Assembly (NCBI RefSeq): GCF_900105655.1
Contig: NZ_LT629787.1
Location: forward strand, 3,658,001-3,722,000
Direction of reading: 5' to 3'
Length of the DNA stretch: 64,000 nt
Source of the DNA: Halopseudomonas salegens
Lineage (GTDB): Bacteria > Pseudomonadota > Gammaproteobacteria > Pseudomonadales > Pseudomonadaceae
Shown piece after piece: positions 8,174-18,536 of the stretch. Below the pieces are notes generated by a model that ran no database searches, was not told the DNA's origin, and worked only from the letters and a program-made list of their open reading frames with translations. The translations under genes were made by a program, and so were the position numbers. Within the stretch, counting starts at the first letter, position 1. Each line of letters starts with the position of its first letter.

Positions 8174-9619
8174 ATGGCTGATGACAGCAAAACCGCACAA
8201 CCCCCCGAAGATGACCTGAGTAGCCGTTTCCCCACGGCTTACAGCATTCTGTTTCTACTTATCATCCTGGTCGCCGGGCTTACCTGGATTATTCCGGCGG
8301 GCCAGTATGAGCGGGTGATGAACGACGAGATAGGGCGTGAAGTGGCCTTGCCGGGTACCTACGAGGTGGTCGACCCCAGTCCGCAGGGCATCGTAGACGT
8401 GTTGATGGCGCCTACGGCGGGCTTTTATGATCCGGACAGCTATGCCGCCAATGCGATTGATGTGGCCCTGTTTGTACTCTTTCTGGGGGGCTTTCTGGGT
8501 GTGGTGAATGCCACTGGGGCCATTGATACCGGCATACGCAGCGCCATGCACCGGCTGGAGGGGCGAGAGATCTGGATGATTCCGATCCTCATGGTGTTGT
8601 TTGCCCTGGGCGGCACGACCTATGGCATGGCCGAGGAAACCCTGGCCTTCTACGCCATTCTGATCCCGATCATTATCGCGGCCGGCTACGACTCGGTAAC
8701 CGGCGTGGCGATCATTCTGATCGGCGCGGGTATCGGCGTACTCGGTTCCACCATCAACCCCTTCGCGACTGTAATTGCCTCCAATGCTGCCGGCATCCCC
8801 TTTACCGATGGCATGGCCATGCGCCTGGTGCTGTTGATCGGTGGTCTGGTGATTTGCTGTGCCTATGTGATGCGTTATGCCCAGCGGGTCAAGAAGGATC
8901 CGACGGAATCGGTGGTTGCCCGCCAGCGCGACGCACACCGCAAACTGTTCTTGCAAGGTCACGATGAATTGGGAAATGTCACCCTGTCGCTTACCCAAAA
9001 AGTGGTGCTGGCGGTCTTTGTACTGACCTTTATCGTCATGGTCTGGGGGGTGTCAACGCAGGACTGGTGGATGGCCAGTATGGGCTCGCTGTTCCTTGGC
9101 GCAGCGATTGTGGTTGGCCTGATTGGCCGGCTTGGTGAAAAGCGCCTGACCGGCAGTTTTGTCGACGGGGCCCGTGATTTGCTGGGTGTCGCACTGGTTG
9201 TTGGCCTTGCCCGTGGCATCGTGGTGATCATGGAGCAGGGCATGATCGCTGACACCATTCTGCATAGCGCCGAGTTGACCCTGGGTGGCTTGCCAGCGCT
9301 TGGGTTCATCAATCTGATTTTCTGGATTGAGGTGGGCATGAGCTTCTTCGTCCCGTCCTCGTCCGGGCTAGCGGTGCTGTCGATGCCGATCCTGGCGCCC
9401 TTGGCGGACTTTGCCAGTGTCGAGCGTGATCTGGTGGTAACTGCCTATCAGTCGGCCAACGGGCTGGTGAATCTGATCAACCCGACTTTTGCGGTGGTGA
9501 TTGGCGGTCTGGCTATCGGTCGGGTGTCCTATGACCGCTGGCTGGTCTTTATCTGGCCGCTGCTGCTGATCCTGACTCTTTTCATCAGTCTGGTCATCAG
9601 CGTTGGTGTCTTTCTGTAA
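8174..9619 (+). CDS. YfcC/DcuC-type membrane carrier, probable arginine-ornithine exchanger of the arc operon
   Basis: A 481-residue polytopic protein with about 12 hydrophobic segments and the family marks [13 protein letters not shown] and [14 protein letters not shown]. It belongs to the YfcC/C4-dicarboxylate anaerobic carrier group (PF03606), which is distinct from the APC-type ArcD of P. aeruginosa. As the first gene before arcABC it most likely serves arginine uptake and ornithine export; this role is inferred from position. I chose the ATG at 8174 (GGAG at 8163-8166); an ATG at 8153 is also possible. The gap to arcA is 23 bases. Confidence 0.85.
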   Translation: MADDSKTAQPPEDDLSSRFPTAYSILFLLIILVAGLTWIIPAGQYERVMNDEIGREVALPGTYEVVDPSPQGIVDVLMAPTAGFYDPDSYAANAIDVALFVLFLGGFLGVVNATGAIDTGIRSAMHRLEGREIWMIPILMVLFALGGTTYGMAEETLAFYAILIPIIIAAGYDSVTGVAIILIGAGIGVLGSTINPFATVIASNAAGIPFTDGMAMRLVLLIGGLVICCAYVMRYAQRVKKDPTESVVARQRDAHRKLFLQGHDELGNVTLSLTQKVVLAVFVLTFIVMVWGVSTQDWWMASMGSLFLGAAIVVGLIGRLGEKRLTGSFVDGARDLLGVALVVGLARGIVVIMEQGMIADTILHSAELTLGGLPALGFINLIFWIEVGMSFFVPSSSGLAVLSMPILAPLADFASVERDLVVTAYQSANGLVNLINPTFAVVIGGLAIGRVSYDRWLVFIWPLLLILTLFISLVISVGVFL

Positions 9620-9642
9620 CCCACCGGCAAGAGGAGTTTCAC

Positions 9643-10872
9643 ATGACAGAGCATACATTGGGTGTGCATTCCGAAACCGGGGTACTGCGTCAGGTGATTG
9701 TTTGCCGCCCCGGGCTGGCCCATCGGCGGTTAACCCCGAGCAATTGCGACGCGCTGCTGTTTGACGATGTTTTCTGGGTCAAGCAGGCACAGAAGGATCA
9801 CGATGTGTTCGCCAGCCTGATGCGCGCGCGTGGCGTTGAGGTACTTGAGGTTCACGACCTGCTGGCGGACACTCTCGACAATCCCGAGGCACGGGCCTGG
9901 ATTCTGGATAACCGGATTAACTGGGATCATATCGGCGTGGGTATGATTTCTGATCTGCGGGCCTGGATGGATGAGCTGCCGGGGCCTCGTCTGGCCGAGT
10001 TCCTGATCGGCGGTCTGCAGGTCAACGATCTGCCGTTTGACCCGACCGGGTTGTTCGGTAATCACCTGGGACCATTTGGCTTTGTGCTGCCGCCGTTGCC
10101 CAACTTCCTGTTTACCCGCGACAACAGCGCCTGGATATACGGTGGCGTGACGCTTAACCCAATGTTCTGGGCGGCGCGCAAACCGGAAACCCTGTTGATG
10201 GCGGCTATCTACCAGTTTCATCCCAAGTTCGCAGGGAAGGTCGAGGTGCTTTGGGGTGATCCACTCAAGGATCAGGCCCTGGCTACCCTGGAAGGCGGCG
10301 ACATCATGCCGGTCGGCAATGGCGCTGTGCTGGTGGGTATGGGCGAGCGTACCTCGCCGCAGGCAATTGGTCAGTTGGCAACTGCCCTGTTCGAGCGCGG
10401 TACGGTCGACCGGGTGATTGCCTGCCAGATTCCCAAGACCCGCTCAGCCATGCACCTGGATACGATCTTCACCTTCTGCGGTGGCGATGTGGTCACCAGC
10501 TTTACCGAAATGGCCGATCAGATGGTCTGCTATGACTTGCGCCCGGGTGCGGGCAGCAAGCATCTGACGTTCACTCAGGACCCGCGAGCGATGTTCGATG
10601 TGGTGGCCGATGTGCTCGGTTACAGCAAACTGACCATAGTGCCCACGGGGGGCGACAACCCGGCCGAACGCGAGCGCGAGCAGTGGAACGATGGCAATAA
10701 CGTGCTGGCGCTGAGCCCGGGTGTGGTGGTCGGTTATGACCGCAATGATGATACCAATGCTGCCCTGGAGGCAGCGGGTATCGAAGTGCTTGCAGTCCCT
10801 GGCGCTGAGCTGGGTCGAGGCCGGGGTGGTGGCCGTTGCATGAGCTGCCCGACCATTCGTGACGCAATCTGA
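9643..10872 (+). CDS. arcA: Arginine deiminase
   Basis: A 409-residue cytosolic enzyme converting arginine to citrulline and ammonia, the first step of the arginine deiminase pathway. Family marks are FTRDNS, the HLDTIFTFC block with catalytic His and Asp, and the C-terminal [11 protein letters not shown] with nucleophile Cys399 (Cys406 in the 418-residue P. aeruginosa enzyme). A GAGGAG ribosome site precedes the ATG. It is the second gene of the arc operon, 19 bases before arcB. Confidence 0.97.
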   Translation: MTEHTLGVHSETGVLRQVIVCRPGLAHRRLTPSNCDALLFDDVFWVKQAQKDHDVFASLMRARGVEVLEVHDLLADTLDNPEARAWILDNRINWDHIGVGMISDLRAWMDELPGPRLAEFLIGGLQVNDLPFDPTGLFGNHLGPFGFVLPPLPNFLFTRDNSAWIYGGVTLNPMFWAARKPETLLMAAIYQFHPKFAGKVEVLWGDPLKDQALATLEGGDIMPVGNGAVLVGMGERTSPQAIGQLATALFERGTVDRVIACQIPKTRSAMHLDTIFTFCGGDVVTSFTEMADQMVCYDLRPGAGSKHLTFTQDPRAMFDVVADVLGYSKLTIVPTGGDNPAEREREQWNDGNNVLALSPGVVVGYDRNDDTNAALEAAGIEVLAVPGAELGRGRGGGRCMSCPTIRDAI

Positions 10873-10891
10873 TCAGCAAGGAAGAGTTACC

Positions 10892-11893
10892 ATGGCTTTC
10901 AATCTGAAAAATCGACACTTTCTCACCCTGCGGGATTTCTCTCCGCGGGAAATTACCTTTTTGCTCAAACTGGCGGCTGACCTGAAAACGGCCAAGTACG
11001 CCGGTACCGAAGTACCCCTGTTGCAGGGCAAGGACATTGCCCTGATCTTCGAGAAAGATTCGACCCGTACCCGCGTCGGCTTCGAGGTGGCAGCCTTTGA
11101 TCAGGGCGCGCGGGTGACCTATCTCGGGCCAACCGGCACCCATATCGGCCACAAGGAGTTGGTCAAGGACACCGCGAGAGTACTCGGCCGGGTGTATGAC
11201 GCCATCGAGTATCGAGGTTTTGGCCAGAACATCGTTGAAGAGCTGGCTCAACACGCCGGAGTGCCCGTCTACAATGGCTTGACCAACGAGTTTCACCCGA
11301 CACAAATTCTCGCCGACTTTCTCACCATGCAGGAAAACGTCGAGAAGCCGCTGCGCGATGTTTCTTACGTGTTCATCGGCGATGCCGCCAACAACATGGG
11401 TGACAGTCTGCTGATCGGCGGTGCCAAGATGGGGATGGATGTGCGCTTGTGCGCACCCAAAGCCTGCTGGCCGCATGCCGATATCCAGCAGGAGGCGCAG
11501 AAGATTGCCGAAAGCACCGGCGCGCGGATCACCATCACCGAGAATATCGACAATGCCGTGGCCGGCGTCGATTTTATCTATACCGACGTTTGGGTTTCGA
11601 TGGGTGAGCCGAAGGAAAAGTGGGCCGAGCGGATCAAGTTGCTGCTGCCCTATCAGGTCAATACTGCTTTGATGGAAAGAACCGGCAACCCGCGAGTACG
11701 CTTTATGCATTGCCTGCCTGCCTTTCATAACACCGAGACCGCGGTAGGCAAGGATATTCAAGAGAAATTCGGCATCGATGCCATGGAAGTTACCGACGAG
11801 GTATTCGAAAGCCCGGCCTCGATTGTCTTCGATCAGGCGGAGAACCGCATGCACACCATCAAGGCGGTACTCGTCGCCACCCTGGGGGCCTGA
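10892..11893 (+). CDS. arcB: Ornithine carbamoyltransferase, catabolic
   Basis: A 333-residue enzyme that in this operon would convert citrulline and phosphate to ornithine and carbamoyl phosphate. The carbamoyl-phosphate motif [11 protein letters not shown], the ornithine-side HPTQ and the HCLPAF motif are all present. The ATG at 10892 has AAGGAAGAG upstream and starts with [10 protein letters not shown], typical of catabolic enzymes; the frame is open a little further upstream into arcA. Catabolic rather than biosynthetic assignment rests mainly on the operon. Confidence 0.96.
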   Translation: MAFNLKNRHFLTLRDFSPREITFLLKLAADLKTAKYAGTEVPLLQGKDIALIFEKDSTRTRVGFEVAAFDQGARVTYLGPTGTHIGHKELVKDTARVLGRVYDAIEYRGFGQNIVEELAQHAGVPVYNGLTNEFHPTQILADFLTMQENVEKPLRDVSYVFIGDAANNMGDSLLIGGAKMGMDVRLCAPKACWPHADIQQEAQKIAESTGARITITENIDNAVAGVDFIYTDVWVSMGEPKEKWAERIKLLLPYQVNTALMERTGNPRVRFMHCLPAFHNTETAVGKDIQEKFGIDAMEVTDEVFESPASIVFDQAENRMHTIKAVLVATLGA

Positions 11894-11894
11894 G

Positions 11895-12800
11895 GTGCTG
11901 GTCGTCGCTGCCCTGGGCGGCAATGCCTTGCTCAAGCGTGGTGAGCCACTGACTGCGGGCAATCAGCGGGCCAATGTCCAGATTGCCGCCAGGTCACTGG
12001 CCGCCATCGTGAGGGCAGGGCATGATCTTGTCGTAACCCACGGTAACGGGCCTCAGGTTGGCCTGTTGGCTCTGCAGGGGGCCGCTTACAAGGCCGATGA
12101 GGCCTACCCGCTGGATGTGCTGGGTGCAGAAACCGAAGGCATGATTGGTTACATCATTGAGCAGGAGCTGGAAAACGCGCTGAACCACGACCGTCCGGTA
12201 GCGACCCTGCTGACTCAGGTAGTGGTGGATCAGCATGATCCGGCCTTTGCCAAACCGACCAAGTTTGTTGGCCCGGTGTATACGCAAGAAGAGGCCGAAA
12301 CCCGAGCCGAGGCCGCTGGCTGGCATATTGCCCGGGACGGGGACAAGTGGCGCCGGGTGGTGCCATCACCCAAACCACTGGAAATCCCCGATATGCGGGT
12401 CATTGGATTATTGCTGGAACAGGGCGTGGTAGTGATCTGTGCCGGGGGTGGCGGCATTCCGGTATTGCGGCGTGACGACGGTGGCATGGTGGGTGTCGAA
12501 GCGGTAATCGACAAGGACGCAGCCAGTGCTTTATTGGCCCGACAACTTGAGGCTGATGCTTTGCTGCTGCTGACCGATGTTGATGCCATTTACCGCGACT
12601 TCGGCACTGACAAGGCTGCTGCCATAGAGACGTTGACGGTAGAGCAGGCCCGCAGTCTGGACCTGCCTGCCGGTTCAATGGGCCCCAAGCTGAGCGCTGC
12701 TGCTGACTTTGCCGCCACCGGTGGCATCAGCGGTATCGGACGGCTGGAAGATGCGCTGGCCATCCTTGACGGCAAAGCCGGTACCTGTGTGCTTGGTTAG
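11895..12800 (+). CDS. arcC: Carbamate kinase
   Basis: A 301-residue kinase that makes ATP from carbamoyl phosphate and ADP, the energy-yielding last step of the deiminase pathway. It begins [17 protein letters not shown], contains [10 protein letters not shown], and ends GTCVLG, all typical of the family (about 310 residues). The start is a GTG at 11895, one base after the arcB stop, with a G-rich ribosome site inside the end of arcB. The family start [10 protein letters not shown] fixes this choice over longer readings in the same frame. Confidence 0.96.
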   Translation: MLVVAALGGNALLKRGEPLTAGNQRANVQIAARSLAAIVRAGHDLVVTHGNGPQVGLLALQGAAYKADEAYPLDVLGAETEGMIGYIIEQELENALNHDRPVATLLTQVVVDQHDPAFAKPTKFVGPVYTQEEAETRAEAAGWHIARDGDKWRRVVPSPKPLEIPDMRVIGLLLEQGVVVICAGGGGIPVLRRDDGGMVGVEAVIDKDAASALLARQLEADALLLLTDVDAIYRDFGTDKAAAIETLTVEQARSLDLPAGSMGPKLSAAADFAATGGISGIGRLEDALAILDGKAGTCVLG

Positions 12801-12848
12801 ATAGCGCCCCGGCGCGCGAGTAGTTGCGCTAACCTAATTTACCGGGCT

Positions 12849-13487
12849 TCATCCGCCAGCCAGGCGAATATCCATCCCCAGGCGACTGGACAGGCAGGGC
12901 CATTGATCCCAGAGTTGCTGGCGCTGGCTGGCATCCAGCTGGTTGAGGTGCTGCTGGAATTCTTCGCTGGCAAACAGGCTGGCGGGTAGCAGGCCGGTGA
13001 CGGCTTCTTCCACGGCTGAATCCAACTGATTGGCAAAGGGCTCGCCGAGCAAATGATGCACGATCAGGTTGGCGCGAGTGGTATCCAGTGGGATCAGCGG
13101 CGTTCCCCCATGGTTGGCATAGCGATCATTGATCTCTTCCACCAGACGATGCGCCAGATAGGCTTCATCGAGCAGCGCCAGCAACCCCTGATGTTCGGCC
13201 GGCAACTCCGGTGGTTGCAGGAAAAAGTCAGCTGCCACCCGGAGTACCGGTAACAACAGTGTTTCCAGGTTGGCCTGGCGAGCGACACTCTGGGCTGCTT
13301 CCAGTACGTCCGGCACTTCCTGGATATAGGCTTCAACAAAATGCAGCAGACCATCGACCCCATCGCTGGGAGGGACAATACTGCTGTGCAGGCTCGGCAA
13401 GCGCTCGGCCAGCCATTGGCGCAAGAGCTGCTGTTGATCCTGTTGGTGCGCGCGCTGCACGGTGTCGCGCAAGGCAGTGATATTCAT
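12849..13487 (-). CDS. Conserved hypothetical protein
   Basis: A 212-residue soluble, Leu- and Gln-rich protein with no signal peptide, membrane helix or motif I recognise. The ATG at 13487 has GGAG eight bases upstream. The frame continues to 13583 without a ribosome site. It is convergent with arcC and divergent from coxB. I do not know its function. Confidence 0.75.
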   Translation of the reverse strand: MNITALRDTVQRAHQQDQQQLLRQWLAERLPSLHSSIVPPSDGVDGLLHFVEAYIQEVPDVLEAAQSVARQANLETLLLPVLRVAADFFLQPPELPAEHQGLLALLDEAYLAHRLVEEINDRYANHGGTPLIPLDTTRANLIVHHLLGEPFANQLDSAVEEAVTGLLPASLFASEEFQQHLNQLDASQRQQLWDQWPCLSSRLGMDIRLAGG

Positions 13488-13950
13488 CGGACAGACTCCG
13501 TAGTCGCCGGATTGACCGACGGCCATGGCGATACAACGCCGGTTGCGGTGGGTGAGCAAAGATTTTATGCCCAAATGTTTCAATGAAATCTAGCAGACAA
13601 TTCAGAAAATGCTAGCAAGACGACAGCATTGGGTCTGAATGCCTCGAGATCGAGGCAAAAACCTTTTCAGATTACGCCTGGGCTCTGGATCAGGTGTTTC
13701 AGGAAATATTCTTTAGCAGAATCCGATTTTGGTCGTCTTGACATCGATCAAAAAAAGCAAATTATCCGTTGCCATGTGACGACTCAGGACTATACTCGAC
13801 GGGTCTGGTCGCTTTTTGGGGGCGGTCCGTGGATTGGAACGACCGGGAATCCGGCTTTGCCGTGTCTCGCGATTCTTCGCAGAGCAGTAGCTTTTTGCCT
13901 GCACGCCCACCTGCCAGAATGCATAACAACAATAGTATGGGGAACCGGGA
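13488..13950. other. Long intergenic region upstream of coxB
   Basis: 463 bases with no convincing gene. It holds a sigma70-like promoter and an ANR-like box for the oxidase genes (see the separate entry) and about 145 bases of leader. A frame at 13629-14210 on the plus strand runs into coxB in another frame and is not real. Confidence 0.6.
13738..13796 (+). promoter_or_regulatory. Promoter of the cytochrome oxidase cluster with an ANR/FNR-like box
   Basis: TTGACATCGATCAA (13738-13751) matches TTGAT-N4-ATCAA at nine of ten half-site positions. A sigma70 promoter follows: TTGCCA (13769-13774), 16 bases, TATACT (13791-13796). The box centre would lie near -58. Function is inferred; this position could suit class I activation or have no effect. 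Confidence 0.5.
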
Positions 13951-15078
13951 ATGTTGCGATTAGCAAGTACCTGGCTGGTGGCCCTGAGTGCGCTCGTGGC
14001 CAGTTCAGTGGCCAGTGCCGATTGGGGGTTCAATATGACGCGGGGGGTGACGGAAGTCAGCCGCTCGGTCTTCAGCCTGCATATGATCATTTTCTGGATC
14101 TGCGTGATCATCGGCGTCATCGTCTTCGGCGTGATGTTCTATTCGATGTTTGCGCACCGCAAATCCAGAGGTGCCGTGGCGTCCAAGTTTCACGAGCATC
14201 TGGGGGTTGAAGTCCTCTGGACCGTGATTCCGCTCCTGATTCTGGTCGTCATGGCCGTACCGGCCACCAGGGTCTTGATTGATATCTACGACTCTGAAGA
14301 TGCCGACATGGACGTGCTGATCACGGGTTACCAATGGCGCTGGGGCTACGATTACCTGGGTGAAGATGTCAGCTTCATGAGCAACATGAGCACCAGTGAC
14401 GATGAGGTCTTCAACCTGGTCGACAAGGGCGAAAACTATCTACTCGAAGTCGATAACCCCCTGGTGGTGCCGGTCGGCCAAAAGATCCGCTTCCTGATTA
14501 CCTCCGCTGACGTCATCCATTCCTGGTGGGTGCCGGCCTTTGCCGTGAAAAAAGATGCCATTCCCGGCTTTATCAATGAAGCCTGGACCCGGATCGAAGA
14601 ACCGGGCGTCTACCGTGGCCAGTGCGCCGAACTCTGTGGTATCGACCACGCCTATATGCCGATTGTCGTAGTGGCCAAAGAACAGGCCGAATACGACGAA
14701 TGGCTGGCCGAGCAGAAAGAAGCTGCGGCCCTGGAGCGTGAGTTGGCCTCCAAAGAATGGACGCTGCCGGAGTTGATGGAGCGTGGCGAAAACGTTTATG
14801 CCTCTGCCTGTGCTTCCTGTCACCAGTCCGACGGTCAGGGTTTGCCACCGACATTCCCGTCACTGGCGGGCACCGACATCGTGCTGAACGATATGCAAGG
14901 GCACATCGATAAAGTGGTCAACGGGGTGAGTGGCACGTCCATGGCGGCCTTTGGCAGTCAGTTGTCTGAAGTCGATATAGCAGCTGTGATTACCTACGAG
15001 CGTAATGCCTGGGGCAATGACACTGGTGACATCGTCACTCCGCTGCAGATTCTCGAATTCAAACAGGCCCAGGAATAG
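13951..15078 (+). CDS. coxB: Cytochrome c oxidase subunit II with cytochrome c domain
   Basis: A 375-residue membrane-anchored subunit that takes electrons from cytochrome c. It has a signal peptide (about 1-23), two membrane helices (about 40-65 and 85-105), and a periplasmic CuA cupredoxin domain with ligands His190, Cys225, Glu227, Cys229, His233 and Met236. A C-terminal c-type heme domain follows, with CASCH at 287-291, so this is a caa3-like subunit II as in Pseudomonas. The signal peptide and CuA domain support the ATG at 13951. coxA follows after 10 bases. Confidence 0.96.
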   Translation: MLRLASTWLVALSALVASSVASADWGFNMTRGVTEVSRSVFSLHMIIFWICVIIGVIVFGVMFYSMFAHRKSRGAVASKFHEHLGVEVLWTVIPLLILVVMAVPATRVLIDIYDSEDADMDVLITGYQWRWGYDYLGEDVSFMSNMSTSDDEVFNLVDKGENYLLEVDNPLVVPVGQKIRFLITSADVIHSWWVPAFAVKKDAIPGFINEAWTRIEEPGVYRGQCAELCGIDHAYMPIVVVAKEQAEYDEWLAEQKEAAALERELASKEWTLPELMERGENVYASACASCHQSDGQGLPPTFPSLAGTDIVLNDMQGHIDKVVNGVSGTSMAAFGSQLSEVDIAAVITYERNAWGNDTGDIVTPLQILEFKQAQE

Positions 15079-15088
15079 GAGACCCGTC

Positions 15089-16672
15089 ATGAGTACAGTG
15101 ATTGATCATCATCACGATGACCATGCGCACGGTCCGGCCAAGGGCCTGTCGCGCTGGTTGTTGACTACCAACCACAAGGACATCGGTTCGATGTATCTGT
15201 GGTTCAGCTTTGCCATGTTCCTGATCGGTGGCTGCATGGCCATGGTCATTCGTGCCGAGCTGTTCCAGCCCGGTCTGCAACTGGTTGACCCGAACTTCTT
15301 CAACCAGATGACCACCATGCATGGCCTGATCATGGTCTTCGGGGCGGTGATGCCGGCCTTCGTCGGCCTCGCCAACTGGATGATCCCGATGATGATCGGG
15401 GCGCCGGACATGGCTCTGCCGCGAATGAACAACTTCAGTTTCTGGTTGTTGCCGGTGGCTTTCGGTCTGCTGCTGTCTACCTTGTTCATGCAGGGCGGCG
15501 GGCCCAACTTCGGTTGGACTTTCTATGCGCCGCTGTCGACCACCTACGCGCCTCCAAGCGTCACTTTCTTCATCTTTGCCATTCACGTCGCCGGTATCAG
15601 TTCGATCATGGGGGCGATCAACATCGTTGCCACCATTCTGAACATGCGCGCGCCGGGCATGACGCTGATGAAAATGCCGCTGTTCGTCTGGACCTGGCTG
15701 ATCACCTCCTTCCTGCTGGTGGCCGTGATGCCGGTACTGGCTGGGGTGGTGACCATGATGCTGATGGACGTGCACTTTGGTACCAGCTTCTTCAACGCTG
15801 CCGGCGGCGGTGATCCGGTGATGTTCCAGCATATTTTCTGGTTCTTCGGGCATCCCGAGGTATACATCATGATCCTGCCGGCCTTCGGTGCAGTGAGCAT
15901 GATTATTCCGGCCTTCAGCCGCAAGCCGCTGTTCGGTTATACCTCCATGGTGTATGCCACTGCAGCGATTGCCTTCCTGTCCTTCGTGGTCTGGGCGCAC
16001 CACATGTTTACCGTTGGCATTCCGCTGACCGGTGAGCTGTTCTTCATGTATGCGACCATGCTGATTGCGGTGCCGACCGGGGTTAAAGTGTTCAACTGGG
16101 TTACCACCATGTTCCGGGGGTCGTTGACCTTCGAGGCGCCGATGCTGTTCTCGATTGCCTTCGTGATCCTGTTCACCATTGGTGGCTTCTCCGGGCTGAT
16201 GCTGGCCATTGCCCCCGCGGATTTCCAGTATCACGACACCTACTTCGTGGTTGCCCACTTCCATTACGTGCTGGTGCCGGGGGCGATCTTCGGGATCTTT
16301 GCCTCGGTCTACTACTGGCTGCCGAAGTGGACCGGGCATATGTATGACGAAGTGCTGGCCAAGACCCATTTCTGGGTGTCTTTCGTGGGTATGAACCTGG
16401 CCTTCTTCCCGATGCACTTTGTCGGCCTGGCCGGCATGCCACGACGGATTCCGGACTACAACATGATGTTTGCCAACTTCAACATGATTTCGTCCATGGG
16501 CGCGTTCATGTTCGGGGCAACGCAGTTGTTGTTCCTGTTCATCGTCATCAAGTGCGTGCGCGGTGGCAAGAAAGCCCCGGCCAAGCCGTGGGAAGGTGCC
16601 GAAGGCCTGGAGTGGACTGTGCCTTCGCCGGCGCCTTACCACACGTTCACTACCCCACCGGAAGTGAAGTAA
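15089..16672 (+). CDS. coxA: Cytochrome c oxidase subunit I
   Basis: A 527-residue, 12-helix catalytic subunit carrying heme a, heme a3 and CuB. Visible marks are TTNHKDIGSMYL at the first helix, FFGHPEVYI with the His-Tyr pair of the active site, HHMFTVG with the CuB histidines, and HDTYFVVAHFHYVL with the heme ligands. The ATG at 15089 has GGAGA upstream; the frame reads back into coxB but the family start is here. It is the core gene of the oxidase operon. Confidence 0.98.
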   Translation: MSTVIDHHHDDHAHGPAKGLSRWLLTTNHKDIGSMYLWFSFAMFLIGGCMAMVIRAELFQPGLQLVDPNFFNQMTTMHGLIMVFGAVMPAFVGLANWMIPMMIGAPDMALPRMNNFSFWLLPVAFGLLLSTLFMQGGGPNFGWTFYAPLSTTYAPPSVTFFIFAIHVAGISSIMGAINIVATILNMRAPGMTLMKMPLFVWTWLITSFLLVAVMPVLAGVVTMMLMDVHFGTSFFNAAGGGDPVMFQHIFWFFGHPEVYIMILPAFGAVSMIIPAFSRKPLFGYTSMVYATAAIAFLSFVVWAHHMFTVGIPLTGELFFMYATMLIAVPTGVKVFNWVTTMFRGSLTFEAPMLFSIAFVILFTIGGFSGLMLAIAPADFQYHDTYFVVAHFHYVLVPGAIFGIFASVYYWLPKWTGHMYDEVLAKTHFWVSFVGMNLAFFPMHFVGLAGMPRRIPDYNMMFANFNMISSMGAFMFGATQLLFLFIVIKCVRGGKKAPAKPWEGAEGLEWTVPSPAPYHTFTTPPEVK

Positions 16673-16688
16673 TTACAGGAGCACGGTC

Positions 16689-17255
16689 ATGACCGAAGCG
16701 ATGAGCACCAAACGATTGGTAACCTGGCTGTTTGTGCTGGTCGTTGGCATGTTCGGCTTCGGTTTTGCCCTGGTCCCCATCTATGACGTCATCTGTGATG
16801 CCTTTGGCATCAACGGCAAGACCAACAGTTCTGCCTATGCAGGTGGCGACGAGGTGGTGGATGAAACGCGGGACATTCGCATTCAGTTCATTTCCAGCAA
16901 TGCCGAAGGCATGGTCTGGCGCTTTGGGCCGGAAACCAGCGAGCTGGTGTTGCATCCGGGTGAACCCCAGGTGGTGAACTTCACTGCGCATAATCCGACC
17001 AGCAAGCCCATGGTGGCTCAGGCCATTCCCAGCGTAGCGCCATCCACTGCGGCGGCCTATCTGCACAAGACCGAATGCTTTTGTTTTGAGCAGCAGGTGT
17101 TGCAGCCAGGGGAAACCGTGGAAATGCCGGTGCGTTTCATTATCGACCCGGGCCTGCCGCGTGAAGTGCGACGCATGACCCTGGCCTATACCCTGTTTGA
17201 TGTTACCGAGCGTATGAGTGATTTGATTGAAGTCGCCGCGCTACAAACGAATTGA
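16689..17255 (+). CDS. ctaG: Cytochrome c oxidase assembly protein CtaG/Cox11
   Basis: A 188-residue periplasm-facing copper chaperone that delivers copper to the CuB site of subunit I. One N-terminal membrane helix (about 9-31) is followed by the Cox11 domain, with the copper-binding CFCFEQQ motif near residue 130. It lies 16 bases after coxA with an AGGAG ribosome site, between coxA and coxC as in Pseudomonas. Confidence 0.95.
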   Translation: MTEAMSTKRLVTWLFVLVVGMFGFGFALVPIYDVICDAFGINGKTNSSAYAGGDEVVDETRDIRIQFISSNAEGMVWRFGPETSELVLHPGEPQVVNFTAHNPTSKPMVAQAIPSVAPSTAAAYLHKTECFCFEQQVLQPGETVEMPVRFIIDPGLPREVRRMTLAYTLFDVTERMSDLIEVAALQTN

Positions 17256-17324
17256 GCCGACGCGATATAGCGTGAGTTGTGTCGCGGCTGCTTGGTGATG
17301 GCTGCCGGACAAGGAGAACTAGAG

Positions 17325-18227
17325 ATGGCAAGTCAAGATTCAACGCATGAAGAATATTTCGTACCGGCCCAGAGCAAATGGCCCATTGTCGCTTCGATCG
17401 CCATGTTGTTTACCGTGGTTGGTGCCGGCAAGCTGCTGAATGCCCTGAGTGCCGGGAATGGTACCGGTGTATCGATCATTGTGTTGCTGATCGGTCTGGG
17501 GATGCTGACCTGGATGTTCTTTGGCTGGTTCGGCAATGTAGTCAGTGAAAGCCGCCAGGGTCTGTACAGCCCGCAGATGGACCGTTCCTTCCGCATGGGA
17601 ATGGGCTGGTTCATCTTTTCCGAGGTGATGTTCTTTGCTGCCTTCTTTGGTGCGCTGTTCTACATCCGCATGTTGGCTGGACCCTGGTTGGCTGGTGAAG
17701 GCGACAAAACGATGACCGGTGAGCTGCTGTGGCCGAACTTCGAATTTGCCTGGCCATTGATGAGCAACCCGGACCCTCGCGCTTATGCCGGCCCGCAGGA
17801 AACCATCAGCCCCTGGCAATTGCCGCTGATCAATACCCTGCTGCTGATCACGTCCAGTGTTACGCTGACGATTGCTCACCATGCGCTGCGTGCCGGGAAG
17901 CGGGCGGCGACCCGCAACTGGCTGGCTCTGACCATTGCGCTTGGCGCGGTGTTTCTGGTCGTCCAGATATACGAGTACGTGCACGCCTATCGTGATCTTG
18001 GACTGACGCTGGATTCAGGCATCTATGGCGCGACCTTCTTCATGCTCACTGGTTTCCATGGTGTGCACGTGACCATGGGGGCATTGATTCTGCTGGTGAT
18101 GCTGATCCGGATCATCAAGGGTCACTTCAGCGCCGAAAGCCACTTCGGTTTTGAAGCGGCCTGTTGGTACTGGCACTTTGTTGATGTGGTCTGGGTCGGG
18201 CTGTTCCTGTTCGTCTACGTGTTCTGA
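17325..18227 (+). CDS. coxC: Cytochrome c oxidase subunit III
   Basis: A 300-residue polytopic subunit with seven predicted helices and the family marks FSEVMFFAAFFGALFY and FHGVHVTMG, ending ACWYWHFVDVVW. It stabilises subunit I and supports proton uptake. The ATG at 17325 is preceded by AAGGAGA, which fixes the start against the open frame back to 17277. The next gene is on the opposite strand, so the coxBA-ctaG-coxC transcript probably ends here. Confidence 0.96.
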   Translation: MASQDSTHEEYFVPAQSKWPIVASIAMLFTVVGAGKLLNALSAGNGTGVSIIVLLIGLGMLTWMFFGWFGNVVSESRQGLYSPQMDRSFRMGMGWFIFSEVMFFAAFFGALFYIRMLAGPWLAGEGDKTMTGELLWPNFEFAWPLMSNPDPRAYAGPQETISPWQLPLINTLLLITSSVTLTIAHHALRAGKRAATRNWLALTIALGAVFLVVQIYEYVHAYRDLGLTLDSGIYGATFFMLTGFHGVHVTMGALILLVMLIRIIKGHFSAESHFGFEAACWYWHFVDVVWVGLFLFVYVF

Positions 18228-18255
18228 TCCATTCTGTGCAGGCCGCCCTGGTTGC

Positions 18256-18468
18256 TCAATGCAGCCAGGGGGTATTCCAGCCCAACTGGCCACTCCAGAA
18301 GCCCCAGCTAACCAGAATCATCAAGGCGACCGTCAGACCGATACGAAAGCTTAACGCCGTGAACAGGCGGCCACTGTTGTCCGTATCCTTCATCAGAAAG
18401 AACAGGCCGCTGAACAGGCTGGCCACCAGCGCTACCAGCAGGATAAGAATGAGCAGTTTCAACAACAT
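18256..18468 (-). CDS. DUF2909 twin-transmembrane small protein
   Basis: A 70-residue protein with two hydrophobic helices (about 3-25 and 40-60) joined by a short polar turn, MKDTDNSGRL. This matches the DUF2909 family, found next to SURF1 in Pseudomonas oxidase clusters. It is read against the cox genes, between coxC and SURF1. Conservation of this position suggests a link to oxidase assembly, but none is proven. Confidence 0.8.
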   Translation of the reverse strand: MLLKLLILILLVALVASLFSGLFFLMKDTDNSGRLFTALSFRIGLTVALMILVSWGFWSGQLGWNTPWLH

Positions 18469-18536
18469 GCGTTTGTCCAGAGTTGTAAAGGGTGCAGCAG
18501 AGTATAGACCCTCTGGGTGGCGTAGTGGACAACCGC

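Noticed and set aside
10571..11962. 463-codon minus-strand frame
   Set aside because: Antisense to arcA and arcB; no motifs.
15059..16642. 527-codon minus-strand frame
   Set aside because: Exactly antisense to coxA, rich in His/Arg/Gln from reversed hydrophobic codons; not a gene.
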